NCBI RefSeq assembly: GCF_000696185.1
Contig: NZ_KK853997.1
Span: 7,241,548 to 7,305,547 of the forward strand
Direction of reading: 5' to 3'
DNA from: Kitasatospora cheerisanensis KCTC 2395
GTDB lineage: Bacteria > Actinomycetota > Actinomycetes > Streptomycetales > Streptomycetaceae
DNA: 64,000 nt
The notes under the pieces were generated by a model, which was not told where the DNA came from, did no database searches, and saw only the letters and a list, made by a program, of their open reading frames with translations. How positions within the stretch are numbered: the stretch's first letter is position 1; each line of letters starts with the position of its first letter. Of this stretch, positions 1 to 7,625 are shown one piece after another. The position numbers and the translations under genes are program-made.

Positions 1-134
1 GTGGGTGGGCGTGATGGGTGGCAGGGGGCGCGAGGGGCGCGTGTGGAGCCCGGAAACGGGATTAATCACCTGCATCCCGTGTGGTCCGCGCGTATGGTCA
101 TGACCTCCCCGACGCGAGAGGAGGATCATCCGCG

Positions 135-407
135 ATGGGACTGTTCAAAGACGCCCCGCCCCGCGAACACCCGGACTTCACCCAGCTACGGTTCATGGCC
201 GCCGGTACACCCTCATGGTGGAAACGCAACCGCCACAAGGCACTTGGAGCCGCCGGTCTGCTGATCGGCTTCTGGCTGGCCGGCCACCACGACACCCCTG
301 CACCCGCCGCGACCTGCACGACCAACACCTCCGGCACCGCCAACACGACCGGCACCGCCAACACGACCGGCACCGCCGGCGTCCAGGGGGTGCAGGCCGG
401 CCACTGA
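135..407 (+). CDS. Small hypothetical membrane-anchored protein
   Basis: This 90-residue protein is not recognised as a family. The ATG at 135 is preceded by a strong AGAGGAGG ribosome site at 117-124, so I prefer it to the upstream ATG at 81. The N-terminal 35 residues are polar and basic. One hydrophobic stretch at about residues 36-50 could be a single membrane span. The tail is low complexity, with a repeated TANTTG-type unit rich in Thr and Asn, and is probably exposed outside the membrane if the positive-inside rule holds. A hairpin at 501-542 ends the transcript. Function is unknown. Confidence 0.6.
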   Translation: MGLFKDAPPREHPDFTQLRFMAAGTPSWWKRNRHKALGAAGLLIGFWLAGHHDTPAPAATCTTNTSGTANTTGTANTTGTAGVQGVQAGH

Positions 408-500
408 CCCGTGTCAGGCCGGGCCTCGACTCCGGGTCGGGCCGGGCGCTGACGCGACGTCAGGACGGCCGAGTCGAGGGCCGGTAGCGACGACAGGTAG

Positions 501-542
501 GCCCTCGGTGCCGCCCGTACCAGGACGGGCGGCACCGAGGGC
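501..542. terminator. Bidirectional hairpin terminator
   Basis: Perfect 18-bp arms (501-518 and 525-542) around a 6-base loop lie between two convergent genes ending at 407 and 555. It lacks a clear U-run, as is common for actinomycete terminators. Confidence 0.75.
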
Positions 543-554
543 CGAGTTCATCCG

Positions 555-1127
555 TCACTTGCCGCCGTGCAGCGCGGCGAGCGTCGCCTCGAACGCGGCG
601 CCGGAGTTGCGCGGACGGTTGTACGGCAGCTTGCCCAGCATCGCGCCCATGGCGCAGGTGTTGGTGGCCGCCGAGAACAGCAGGCCGGCACCGACCGCGG
701 CAGAGACCCAGCGCACGCCGGGGACGGCCAGGTCGATCACCACGCCGGCCAGCACCAGGGAGCCCGCCACCAGCCGGACCTGGCGGTCCATCGCCCAGCG
801 GACCTTCTCGCCCGGCACCCGGTTCAGCTGCTTGCCGCCGGCCGACCAGGCGGCGGTCCCGCCGTCGACCAGCAGCGCCGAGATGCCGGCGGCGGCCAGC
901 TGCTCGCACGCGTTCATGGCCCGGGCGCCGGAGGCGCAGGTGATCGCCAGCTCGCCGCGGGCGGCGGCGGCGCGCAGCGCGGGCAGCGCCCGCGCCAGCT
1001 GGTCCAGCGGCACGTTGTGGGCACCGGGAATGTGGCCGCCGGCGAACTCGCCGGGCGACCGCACGTCGATGACGGTCAGCTGCTGAAGCCGGGGCTGGAG
1101 CTGGTCGACAGTCAGGGGCGTGGTCAT
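555..1127 (-). CDS. Rhodanese-DUF2892 membrane sulfurtransferase
   Basis: This 190-residue protein has an N-terminal rhodanese domain (about residues 5-105) and two C-terminal membrane helices of the DUF2892 type (about residues 118-165, ending in NTCAMGAML). The rhodanese loop CASGARA supplies the persulfide-carrying Cys64. The layout resembles E. coli YgaP, which moves sulfane sulfur at the inner membrane. It lies in the same direction as the TauE-like exporter and second rhodanese upstream, within the persulfide locus. The ATG at 1127 was chosen because the domain begins directly after it; upstream in-frame sequence is low-complexity. Confidence 0.85.
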   Translation of the reverse strand: MTTPLTVDQLQPRLQQLTVIDVRSPGEFAGGHIPGAHNVPLDQLARALPALRAAAARGELAITCASGARAMNACEQLAAAGISALLVDGGTAAWSAGGKQLNRVPGEKVRWAMDRQVRLVAGSLVLAGVVIDLAVPGVRWVSAAVGAGLLFSAATNTCAMGAMLGKLPYNRPRNSGAAFEATLAALHGGK

Positions 1128-1283
1128 AGGGGTGGGGGCCTTTCGGGCAGGAGTGACCCGGCGTGCGGTTGCCGCCGGGCAGGGGAGTGGAGGCGAGGGG
1201 GGCCACGCGGAGTGGACGGGCGCCGCGCGGCCGGGACGCTGCGGCCGCCGCGGTCGGAGCACGGCGGCCACCAGCAGCCGTGG

Positions 1284-2293
1284 TCAGAGCACGGCGTCCA
1301 CCAGCATCAGGGCGGCCACCGCGAGCAGGGCGGCGGCGAAGATCCGCTGCAGGGCGCGGCCGGACAGCTTGGACGCCAGCCGCTTGCCGTCCCACGCGCC
1401 GAGGATCGCCGCGGCGGCGAACGGGCCGACCACGGACCACGGGATCTCGGCGGCGCCGCCGAGCCGGGGAAGCAGCGCGGAGAGCGAATTGAGCGTGATC
1501 ACCAGCAAGCTGGTGCCGATCGCCTCGGCCATCGGGAACGCCAGGAACGACACCAGCGCGGGCACGGCGAGGAACCCGCCGCCGACGCCCAGCACGCCGG
1601 TCGCCGCACCCAGCCCCGCCCCGGCCAGCGCCGACCGCCGCGCGGAGGCGGGAACGGGTGCCGGAACGGGAGCGGCGGAGTCGGAGTCGGGGTTCTCGCC
1701 AGGAAGCGGGAAAGCGTTTTCCCTCTGCGGTTCGTCAACCAGCGGATCCGCGAAGCGAACCGTTCCTGAGGCGCCGTCATCGGACGTGAGGACCACGGCA
1801 GTCTGCTTCGTGCCCGTCCCGGCCCGAGACAGCTGCGTGGACGCCTGCGCCCGGGCAGGCGCCGGAACCGCGACCTGGCCCGCGACCAGGCCCGTGGCCC
1901 GACCCGCGGCCGCGGCGGCGCGGCGCCGTCGCGGTGTGCCCGAGGCCAGCATCCGCCAGGCGGCCAGTCCGGCGAGCAGTGCGAACGCGGCGGTCAGGGC
2001 GGGCCGGGCAGGTGCCGGGAGAGCGCGCCGCCGAGGGCGGCGAACGGGAGTCCGGCGGCGCCGAACAGCAGGCCGCTGCGCCAGCGGACCCGTCCGGCCC
2101 GGGCGTGCGCGACCAGCCCGGTGAGGGAGGTCACGGCGACGATCAGCAGGCTGGCGGTGGTCGCGGTGCCGGGCGTCAGGCCCAGCAGGTAGATCAGGGC
2201 GGGGACGGCCAGCATGCTGCCGCCGCCGCCGAGTCCGCCGAGGGCCAGCCCGACCACCGCGCCGGCGATCAGGGCGAGGACGACGGCGGTCAT
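1284..2293 (-). pseudogene. TauE/SafE family sulfite exporter, frameshifted as read
   Basis: Two frames together give a TauE/SafE permease, which exports sulfite, thiosulfate or related sulfur anions. The first part (2293 to about 1996) holds the N-terminal helices with the GGLGGGGSMLAVPAL motif and stops at 1994. The second part resumes one base out of phase and carries the repeat motif GVGGGFLAVPAL and the remaining helices. The break equals one missing base near 1995-2005 in a C/G run. A hydrophilic linker of about 90 residues separates the two halves, longer than usual. The ATG at 2293 overlaps the rhodanese stop (ATGA), so the two are translationally coupled. It may be a real pseudogene, but sequence error is more likely. 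Confidence 0.75.
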
Positions 2294-2661
2294 ATCGCGG
2301 TGCCGCAGGGGCACGCGCCCTGGTGCGAGGGCAGCCCGGCCTCCAGCCAGGCGCGCATCCCGCCCGTCACGTTGACCGTCCGGACGCCGCGCGCGTTCAG
2401 CACGTCGGTGGCGACCTGGGAGCGGTTCCCGGAACGGCACAGGGCCAGTACCAGCGGGCCTTCGGCGTCCGGGCCGTCGGCGCCGGCGGAACTGCCGAAG
2501 CCGTCCAGGCTGCCGAGCGGGACGAGCACGGCGCCGGGTGCGTGCACCTCGGCGTACTCCGCGGGCTCGCGGACGTCGAGCAGCAGCGCCTCGCCGGCGG
2601 TGGCCAGGCGGTGCGCCTCGGCGGGGTCGATCTGCGCGGGCGGCTGGTGGAACCGGGCCAC
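2290..2661 (-). CDS. Single-domain rhodanese sulfurtransferase
   Basis: This 123-residue soluble protein is one rhodanese domain with the active loop CRSGNRS; Cys75 is the predicted persulfide carrier. The GTG at 2661 has an AGGAGG site 5 bases upstream and starts just before the domain. Its stop overlaps the start of the TauE-like gene by four bases. It is the first gene of the leftward unit whose promoter region holds three CstR-type operators, shared with the divergent dioxygenase gene. It likely passes sulfane sulfur between persulfide carriers during sulfide detoxification. Confidence 0.88.
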   Translation of the reverse strand: MARFHQPPAQIDPAEAHRLATAGEALLLDVREPAEYAEVHAPGAVLVPLGSLDGFGSSAGADGPDAEGPLVLALCRSGNRSQVATDVLNARGVRTVNVTGGMRAWLEAGLPSHQGACPCGTAI

Positions 2662-2777
2662 GGGGTCCTCCTGGGCGGTGGTGAGGGTGAGGCGGTGCGG
2701 CGTCGTGCGCACGGGGTGGTGCGGACGGATTCGTGCGGGTCCTGCGGCAGTTCGCGGCGGCGGGGTGCCCCGGGAAG

Positions 2778-2881
2778 ATACGGGCAGGGGTATATCGTTG
2801 GTGTCGAGCATATACCCCCACCGGTATCGACCGGGATCCGCTAAGGTCGGGAACTGCCTGCAATAATACCCATGGGGGTAT
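2778..2881. promoter_or_regulatory. Three CstR/CsoR-type operators in a divergent promoter
   Basis: Three 16-bp sites share ATAC...GTAT ends: 2778-2793 (ATACGGGCAGGGGTAT), 2812-2827 (ATACCCCCACCGGTAT) and 2866-2881 (ATACCCATGGGGGTAT). They lie between the leftward rhodanese/TauE genes and the rightward dioxygenase gene. A fourth copy sits at 4465-4480. CsoR-family repressors bind G/C-tract operators of this form. The rest of the 374-base gap (2662-3035) holds no gene; 2900-2995 is a degenerate GGGTCCGCGCCCGCAT-like repeat. Confidence 0.8.
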
Positions 2882-3035
2882 CGACGGGTCGAGGGACGGG
2901 CAGCGCCCGGACCCCCGCAGCACCCGCGCCCGCATCCGGGTCCGCGCCCGCATTCGGGTCCGGGCCCGCATCCGGGTCCGTACCCGAACCCCCACCCTCC
3001 AGCCGTGACCGGCCGACGCAGAGATGAGGACATCC

Positions 3036-4406
3036 GTGTTCTTCGCCCAGTACTACCTCGACTGCCTCTCCCAGGCCTCGTACCTGATCGCGGACGAGAC
3101 CACCGGCCGCGCCGTCGTGGTCGACCCGCGCCGGGACGTGGACGAGTACCTGGCCGAGGCCGAAGCGCGCGGCTTCACGGTCGAGGGCGTCATCAACACG
3201 CACTTCCACGCCGACTTCCTCTCCGGCCACCTCGAACTCGCCGCCCGCACCGGCGCCTGGATCGGCTACGGCCGGCGCGCCGAGACCGAGTACCCGATCC
3301 GCAAGCTCGCCGAGGGCGAGCGGATCAGCCTCGGCACGGTCGAGCTGGAGATCCTGGAGACGCCCGGCCACACCCCCGAGTCGATCAGCGTGCTGGTGCG
3401 CGAGAACGCCGAGGACACCGTCCCGTACGGCGTGCTCACCGGTGACGCGCTGTTCATCGGCGACGTCGGCCGCCCCGACCTGCTGGCCTCCGCCGGCGTC
3501 ACCGCCGACGAGCTGGGCCGGATGCTGTACGACAGCGTCCAGCACAAGCTGATGGGCCTGCCCGACGAGGTCCGGGTCTACCCCGCGCACGGCGCCGGCT
3601 CCGCCTGCGGCAAGAACCTGTCCACCGAGCGGCAGTCCACCATCGGGCAGCAGCGCGCCACCAACTACGCCTGCGCGCCGATGGGCGAGGACGAGTTCGT
3701 GGCCATCGTCACCGCCGGACAGCCCGCCGCCCCCGGCTACTTCGGCTACGACGCCGACCTCAACCGGCGCGAGCGCGAGCTGTTCGACGCCGAGGCCCTC
3801 GCCGCCCCGCTGGACGCCGAGGCCTTCCTCGCCCGCCGCGCCGAGGGCGCCGTCGTGGTCGACGCCCGCGACCCGCTCGAGTTCGCCGCCGGCCACCTGG
3901 CCGGCGCCATCAACATCCCCGCCGACGGACGCTTCGCCGAGCAGGCCGGCACCGTCCTCGACCCGGCCTGGCCGCTGCTGGTGGTCGCCCCCGAGGGCCG
4001 CGAGCAGGAGACCGTCACCCGGCTCGCCCGGATCGGCTTCGACCGGGTCGCCGGCCACCTCGCCGACCCGGAGACCGCGTTCCGCTCGGTGCCCGAGCAG
4101 ATGCGCCAGGCCGCCCGCCGCACCGTCGCCGACCTGCGCGCCGAACTCGCGGGCGACGAACCGCCGTTGGTCCTGGACGTGCGCGGCGCCGGGGAGCGCG
4201 AGGGCGGCCTGATCCCCGGCTCGATGCACCTCCCGCTGGCCGAACTCCCGCAGCGCCTGGCCGAGATACCGCAGGACCGGCCCGTCGTCGTGCACTGCGC
4301 CGGCGGCCACCGCTCGTCCATCGCGGCGAGCCTGCTGCGCCACCACGGCCACCCGCAGACCTCCGACCTGCTCGGCGGCTACGGCGCGTGGGAGACCGCG
4401 GTCTGA
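3036..4406 (+). CDS. CstB-like persulfide dioxygenase-rhodanese fusion
   Basis: This protein of about 456 residues has three parts: a metallo-beta-lactamase-fold persulfide dioxygenase (residues 1-230; THFHAD gives His56, His58 and Asp60, with further His in PGHT and YPAHG), a pseudo-rhodanese lacking the active Cys (about 255-340), and an active rhodanese (about 355-455, CAGGHRS, Cys421). That order matches Staphylococcus aureus CstB, which oxidises persulfides to thiosulfate. I prefer the GTG at 3036, which follows a GAGATGAGGA site and begins at FFAQYYLDC; an ATG at 3024 is the alternative. It is divergent from the rhodanese/TauE unit and followed by a CstR-like gene. Confidence 0.88.
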   Translation: MFFAQYYLDCLSQASYLIADETTGRAVVVDPRRDVDEYLAEAEARGFTVEGVINTHFHADFLSGHLELAARTGAWIGYGRRAETEYPIRKLAEGERISLGTVELEILETPGHTPESISVLVRENAEDTVPYGVLTGDALFIGDVGRPDLLASAGVTADELGRMLYDSVQHKLMGLPDEVRVYPAHGAGSACGKNLSTERQSTIGQQRATNYACAPMGEDEFVAIVTAGQPAAPGYFGYDADLNRRERELFDAEALAAPLDAEAFLARRAEGAVVVDARDPLEFAAGHLAGAINIPADGRFAEQAGTVLDPAWPLLVVAPEGREQETVTRLARIGFDRVAGHLADPETAFRSVPEQMRQAARRTVADLRAELAGDEPPLVLDVRGAGEREGGLIPGSMHLPLAELPQRLAEIPQDRPVVVHCAGGHRSSIAASLLRHHGHPQTSDLLGGYGAWETAV

Positions 4407-4464
4407 CCGCGACCGACCCCACCCCGACCGGTGGGCGGGAATGCACCGCCCACCGTCCCGGTTG

Positions 4465-4480
4465 ATACCGGCGGGGGTAT
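4465..4480. promoter_or_regulatory. CstR-type operator upstream of the first repressor gene
   Basis: The sequence ATACCGGCGGGGGTAT matches the three sites at 2778-2881. It lies 55 bases before the repressor start at 4535 and just after the dioxygenase stop, which suggests autoregulation. Confidence 0.72.
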
Positions 4481-4534
4481 CACCAGCCCCATCCGGCACC
4501 GGCCGGAGAAGGCCCAGGACGAGGAGGAGACCCG

Positions 4535-4801
4535 ATGCAGGTGGACGAGGCAGCCGTCGGCGCCGTACTGAACCGGCTGCGCCGCGCCCAGGGCCAACTG
4601 GCCGGAGTCATCGCGATGATCGAGGCCGGGCGCGACTGCAAGGACGTGGTCACCCAGCTCGCCGCGGTCTCCCGCGCCCTCGACCGGGCCGGGTTCAAGA
4701 TCGTGGCCAGCGGGATGCGCCAGTGCATGGCCGAAGCCGAAGAGGGTGGCGCGCCGATGAGCGAGGCCGAGCTGGAGAAGCTCTTCCTCGCCCTCGCCTG
4801 A
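4535..4801 (+). CDS. CsoR-family, CstR-like persulfide-sensing repressor (copy 1)
   Basis: This 88-residue protein has the CsoR/RcnR (DUF156) all-helical fold signature RLRRAQGQLAGV. Cys35 and Cys64 correspond to the two conserved cysteines of the family. The position four before Cys64, which is His in copper-sensing CsoR, is Gly here, so Cu(I) sensing is unlikely. The pair fits CstR, which forms di- to tetrasulfide links with reactive sulfur species and then releases DNA. The ATG follows GAGGAGGAG. The linked dioxygenase, rhodaneses and operator copies support this. A near-duplicate lies at 5038-5304. Confidence 0.85.
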   Translation: MQVDEAAVGAVLNRLRRAQGQLAGVIAMIEAGRDCKDVVTQLAAVSRALDRAGFKIVASGMRQCMAEAEEGGAPMSEAELEKLFLALA

Positions 4802-4805
4802 GCCG

Positions 4806-4892
4806 AGACTGCGAGGCTCGCCCTGAGCCCGCGAGGCTCGCGCCGAGTCCTCGGTGCCGGCGCTGAGTCCGCGAGGCTCGCGCCGAGTCCGC
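4806..4892. repeat. Imperfect direct repeats (GCGAGGCTCGC core)
   Basis: Three copies of a unit close to GAGTCCGCGAGGCTCGCGCC occur between the two CstR-like genes; each core is itself a GCGAGGCTCGC palindrome. The unit follows the copy-1 stop directly and may act as terminator stems, or mark the join of the inverted duplication. Confidence 0.6.
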
Positions 4893-5037
4893 GGATGCTT
4901 GGAGTCCGTGCCCCGGGTGCGCAGTGGCCGCGCCCGGGGTCCGGCGTGCGTGCGTTCGTCGCCGGCCCGGTCGCTGGCCTGGTGGCCGGCCCGGTCGCCG
5001 GACCGATCAACGGACCGGCGCGTCCGCCGGGGCCGGG

Positions 5038-5304
5038 TCAGGCCAGGGTCAGGAACAGCTTCTCGAGTTCCGCCTCGGTCATCGGCGGAGCTCCCTCCTC
5101 GCCGGACGCGAGACACTGCCGCATGCCACTGGCGAGGATCTTGAAACCGGCCCGGTCGAGGGCCCGCGAGACCGCGGCGAGCTGGGTGACCACGTCCTTG
5201 CAGTCACGGCCGGCCTCGATCATCGCGATCACACCGGTCAGCTGGCCCTGTGCCCGGCGCAGCCGGTTCAGCACCGCCCCGACGGCCTCCTCGTCCACCT
5301 GCAT
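5038..5304 (-). CDS. CsoR-family, CstR-like repressor (copy 2, inverted duplicate)
   Basis: This 88-residue protein is nearly identical to copy 1 (residues 7-55 differ at one position; most changes cluster at residues 57-74) and keeps Cys35, Cys64 and Gly60. It is encoded on the opposite strand, 237 bases away, so the two genes form a convergent inverted repeat. The ATG follows GGCGAGGAG. Its upstream region (5305-5435) lacks the ATAC...GTAT operator but has a TACGG-GAG-CCGTA palindrome at 5341-5353, so its control may have diverged. It may bind the same operators, form mixed tetramers with copy 1, or tune sensitivity. Confidence 0.83.
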   Translation of the reverse strand: MQVDEEAVGAVLNRLRRAQGQLTGVIAMIEAGRDCKDVVTQLAAVSRALDRAGFKILASGMRQCLASGEEGAPPMTEAELEKLFLTLA

Positions 5305-5435
5305 CGAGCACTCCTCGCCTTCTCCGAACTGGCCCGATCATACGGGAGCCGTACCGTCGCACCGCCGCCACCGCCGCAGGTGGGCCCACCCGCCCACCTG
5401 GCGCGCGGTGGTTCGACGCGTACCTGTCGGCCCGG

Positions 5436-6377
5436 TCAGCGGGTGATCCCCGCACGGTCGCGCGGGAGGTGCGCCGCGTCGGGCCGCCGGCCCGGAACGC
5501 GGACCGGCTGCTCGGACAGGTGGCCGCCGACGGCCGGACCGGGGTAGGTCGCGCAGCCGGAGACGGTGTCCGGCAGGCGCCGACGGTCCACCACCCGCTG
5601 GGCGGCGGCGGCCAGTTGGCGCCGGCCCGGGAACAGCGCGGGCGGCAGCTCCGGCAGGAACTCGACCTCCGCGGCAAGGCCGCGCACCGACACCACCCGC
5701 CACAGCGAGGGCAGCAGCCCGTCCTCACCGACGAACGCCGGCGCGGTGGTCGGGCCCTCCGCCGTGCGGTAGCGCAGCGTCAGCGGCTGCACGGGAACGT
5801 CCGCGCGCACCGCCGCCTCGAACAGCGCGGGCCGGAACCGCCCGCCGCCGCGCCCGCACCACGTGGAGCCCTCCGGGAACACCACCACCCGCTCGCCCCG
5901 GCGCAGCGCCGCCGCGATCTCCTCGACGGTGCCGGGCAGTGCGCGCAGGCGGTCCCGGTCGATGAAGATGGTGCCGCCCCAAGAGGTCAGCGGGCCGAGC
6001 AGCGGCCAGCGGCCGACCTCGGTCTTGGCCAGCATCCGGCCCGGCCGGACGGCCGCGATCAGCAGGATGTCCAGCCAGGAGATGTGATTGGCCACCAGCA
6101 GCGAACCGGTGGTGCCGCCAACCTGCTTGCCCGGTACGGCGATCGGACGCACTTGCACGCCCAGCGCGGCCAGCAGCAGCCTCGCCCAGCAGCGCACCAG
6201 CCGCTCGGCCGGCAGCCAACTCAGCGCCCGCACCAGCGGCACCGCCGCGACACCGGCCAGCAGCACCGTCAGGCACCCCGCCACCCGCAGCACCCGGTGC
6301 GCCACTCCCGCCCGCGGCCCGGCGACCGTCACGCAGTCGCCGGGCGTGCACGGTGCGGACGGCAGCCAGGCGCTCAT
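5436..6377 (-). CDS. PlsC-family lysophospholipid/lyso-ornithine-lipid acyltransferase
   Basis: This 313-residue protein has the acyltransferase motifs NHISWLD (His98, Asp103) and FPEGS (167-171), and a hydrophobic segment at about 34-52 that may anchor it. The family moves an acyl group from acyl-ACP or acyl-CoA to a lysolipid hydroxyl. Its start overlaps the stop of the GNAT gene (ATGA), so the two are coupled. Such pairs resemble OlsB (GNAT N-acylation of ornithine) and OlsA (PlsC-type O-acylation). The ornithine-lipid role is inferred; a general 1-acyl-glycerol-phosphate acyltransferase remains possible. The last 45 residues are Arg/Pro-rich and could reflect a late frame change. Confidence 0.8.
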   Translation of the reverse strand: MSAWLPSAPCTPGDCVTVAGPRAGVAHRVLRVAGCLTVLLAGVAAVPLVRALSWLPAERLVRCWARLLLAALGVQVRPIAVPGKQVGGTTGSLLVANHISWLDILLIAAVRPGRMLAKTEVGRWPLLGPLTSWGGTIFIDRDRLRALPGTVEEIAAALRRGERVVVFPEGSTWCGRGGGRFRPALFEAAVRADVPVQPLTLRYRTAEGPTTAPAFVGEDGLLPSLWRVVSVRGLAAEVEFLPELPPALFPGRRQLAAAAQRVVDRRRLPDTVSGCATYPGPAVGGHLSEQPVRVPGRRPDAAHLPRDRAGITR

Positions 6378-7261
6378 GCCGCCGTCGCCGTACGGTCCGA
6401 AGTGCGGGCGGCCTCACGGGCGTTGATCGCCGAGATCGGCAGGTCAGCGGCCGCGGCGAGGAAGTGGCGCAGGTAGCGCGGGTCGGTGCGCTCCAGCGAC
6501 AGCAGCACGTACATGTCCGCGACGTCGAAGTCCGGGTCGTACGCGGGCTCCCCGCACACCCACGCGCCCAGCCGCAGGTAGCCGCGCAGCAGCGCCGGGA
6601 TCGGCGTCCGCCCCTGCCGGGCCACCCCGTCCGCCGACCACGGGCGCAGCGGCGCGACCCGGTACTCCTGCGGCGCAAGGTACTTGGCGGACACCGCGTC
6701 CCACACCCCGGCCGCGGTCGCGCCGCCGTCGGCCAGCGGCACCGAGCAGCAGCCCGCCAGCCAGGCGTTGCCGGTGGCCGTCATGTAGCGCGCGATGCCG
6801 CCCCACATCAGGTTGATCACCGCGCCGTTGCCCCGGTGCGCCTCGGCGATGCAGGACCGGCCCACCTCCACCAGGTTGTCCCGCAGGCCGCCGAGCCGGC
6901 CCAGGTCGAACTCGGTGTCCGAGTACAACCGGCCCGCGCGGCGCGCCTGTTCGGGACGGAGCAGCCGGTACGTGCCGACCACCTCGCCGGTGGACTGCTC
7001 GCGCACCAGCAGGTGGTCGCAGAACTCGTCGAACGGGTCCGCGTCCAGGCCCGGCAGCGGCGAGTCCAGCACCGCTCCCATCTCCTGCGCGAACACCTGG
7101 TACCGCAGCCGCTGCGCGGCCCGCACCTCCTCCTCGGTGCGCGCGAACACCAGCTGGTACGAGGGCTGTTGGCCGGCCGCGCCGAGCGCGGAGGACGACT
7201 CGACGGGTCGGGCGGGGGTGGCCGGGGACGGCTGGACGGGGCGGGCGGGGGCGGTGGTCAT
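6374..7261 (-). CDS. GNAT-family acyltransferase, OlsB/hemolysin-like
   Basis: This 295-residue protein has a long GNAT-type fold with the segments RLRYQVFAQEMG, EVGRSCIAEAHRG and a C-terminal DVADMYVLL. These are typical of the OlsB-like family that N-acylates ornithine with acyl-ACP. The ATG at 7261 follows a GGAGAG site. The N-terminal 35 residues are Pro/Ala/Ser-rich and probably disordered. It is the first gene of a two-gene unit with the PlsC-like acyltransferase. Some family members are annotated as hemolysin or autoinducer synthase-like, so the substrate is not certain. Confidence 0.75.
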   Translation of the reverse strand: MTTAPARPVQPSPATPARPVESSSALGAAGQQPSYQLVFARTEEEVRAAQRLRYQVFAQEMGAVLDSPLPGLDADPFDEFCDHLLVREQSTGEVVGTYRLLRPEQARRAGRLYSDTEFDLGRLGGLRDNLVEVGRSCIAEAHRGNGAVINLMWGGIARYMTATGNAWLAGCCSVPLADGGATAAGVWDAVSAKYLAPQEYRVAPLRPWSADGVARQGRTPIPALLRGYLRLGAWVCGEPAYDPDFDVADMYVLLSLERTDPRYLRHFLAAAADLPISAINAREAARTSDRTATAA

Positions 7262-7625
7262 GGCGGGCTCTCCGGGATCTCGGGACGCGATACGGTGGCG
7301 ACGAACGGCACGGGACGACACGCAACGACACGTTCGCCCGGCCCGGTCCGCCGGTCGGGCGGCGCCGGTCACGAGCGGCATGGGTATGTCTCCCCGACCC
7401 GCCTGGCCCGCAGATGGCCGTTCGACGGAGACCAGATGTGCACATGCTGAATGGCCGGTTCGGCAAGCGGAGCACGCACGGTCGCGGTCCGCGAGCGGCC
7501 CGGACCCGGCACCTTCCCCGACCAGGACGACGACGGACGGCCGCCCCGATCCGGACGCCCCCCGGTCACCCGCCGGACGCGGACCCGTCGCCCGGCCGCC
7601 ACACCGCCGTGCCAGCGTTCCCGAC
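7262..7625. other. Divergent intergenic region, no gene seen
   Basis: This 364-base gap separates the acyltransferase pair from the mannosyltransferase genes and must hold both promoters. I see no credible ORF or strong -35/-10 pair. An ATGTGCACAT palindrome at 7436-7445 is the only notable short symmetry. Confidence 0.5.

Noticed and set aside
2733..3008. Possible small gene in the divergent operator region
   Set aside because: The frame consists of repeated RIRVRARIRV from a degenerate GGGTCCGCGCCCGCAT-like repeat and overlaps the operators.
4806..4892. Short palindromic direct repeats considered as a CRISPR array
   Set aside because: Units are too few and too close, with no distinct spacers and no cas genes nearby.
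7436..7445. ATGTGCACAT palindrome before the mannosyltransferase genes
   Set aside because: A lone 10-bp symmetry without a second copy or nearby regulator is not enough to call an operator.
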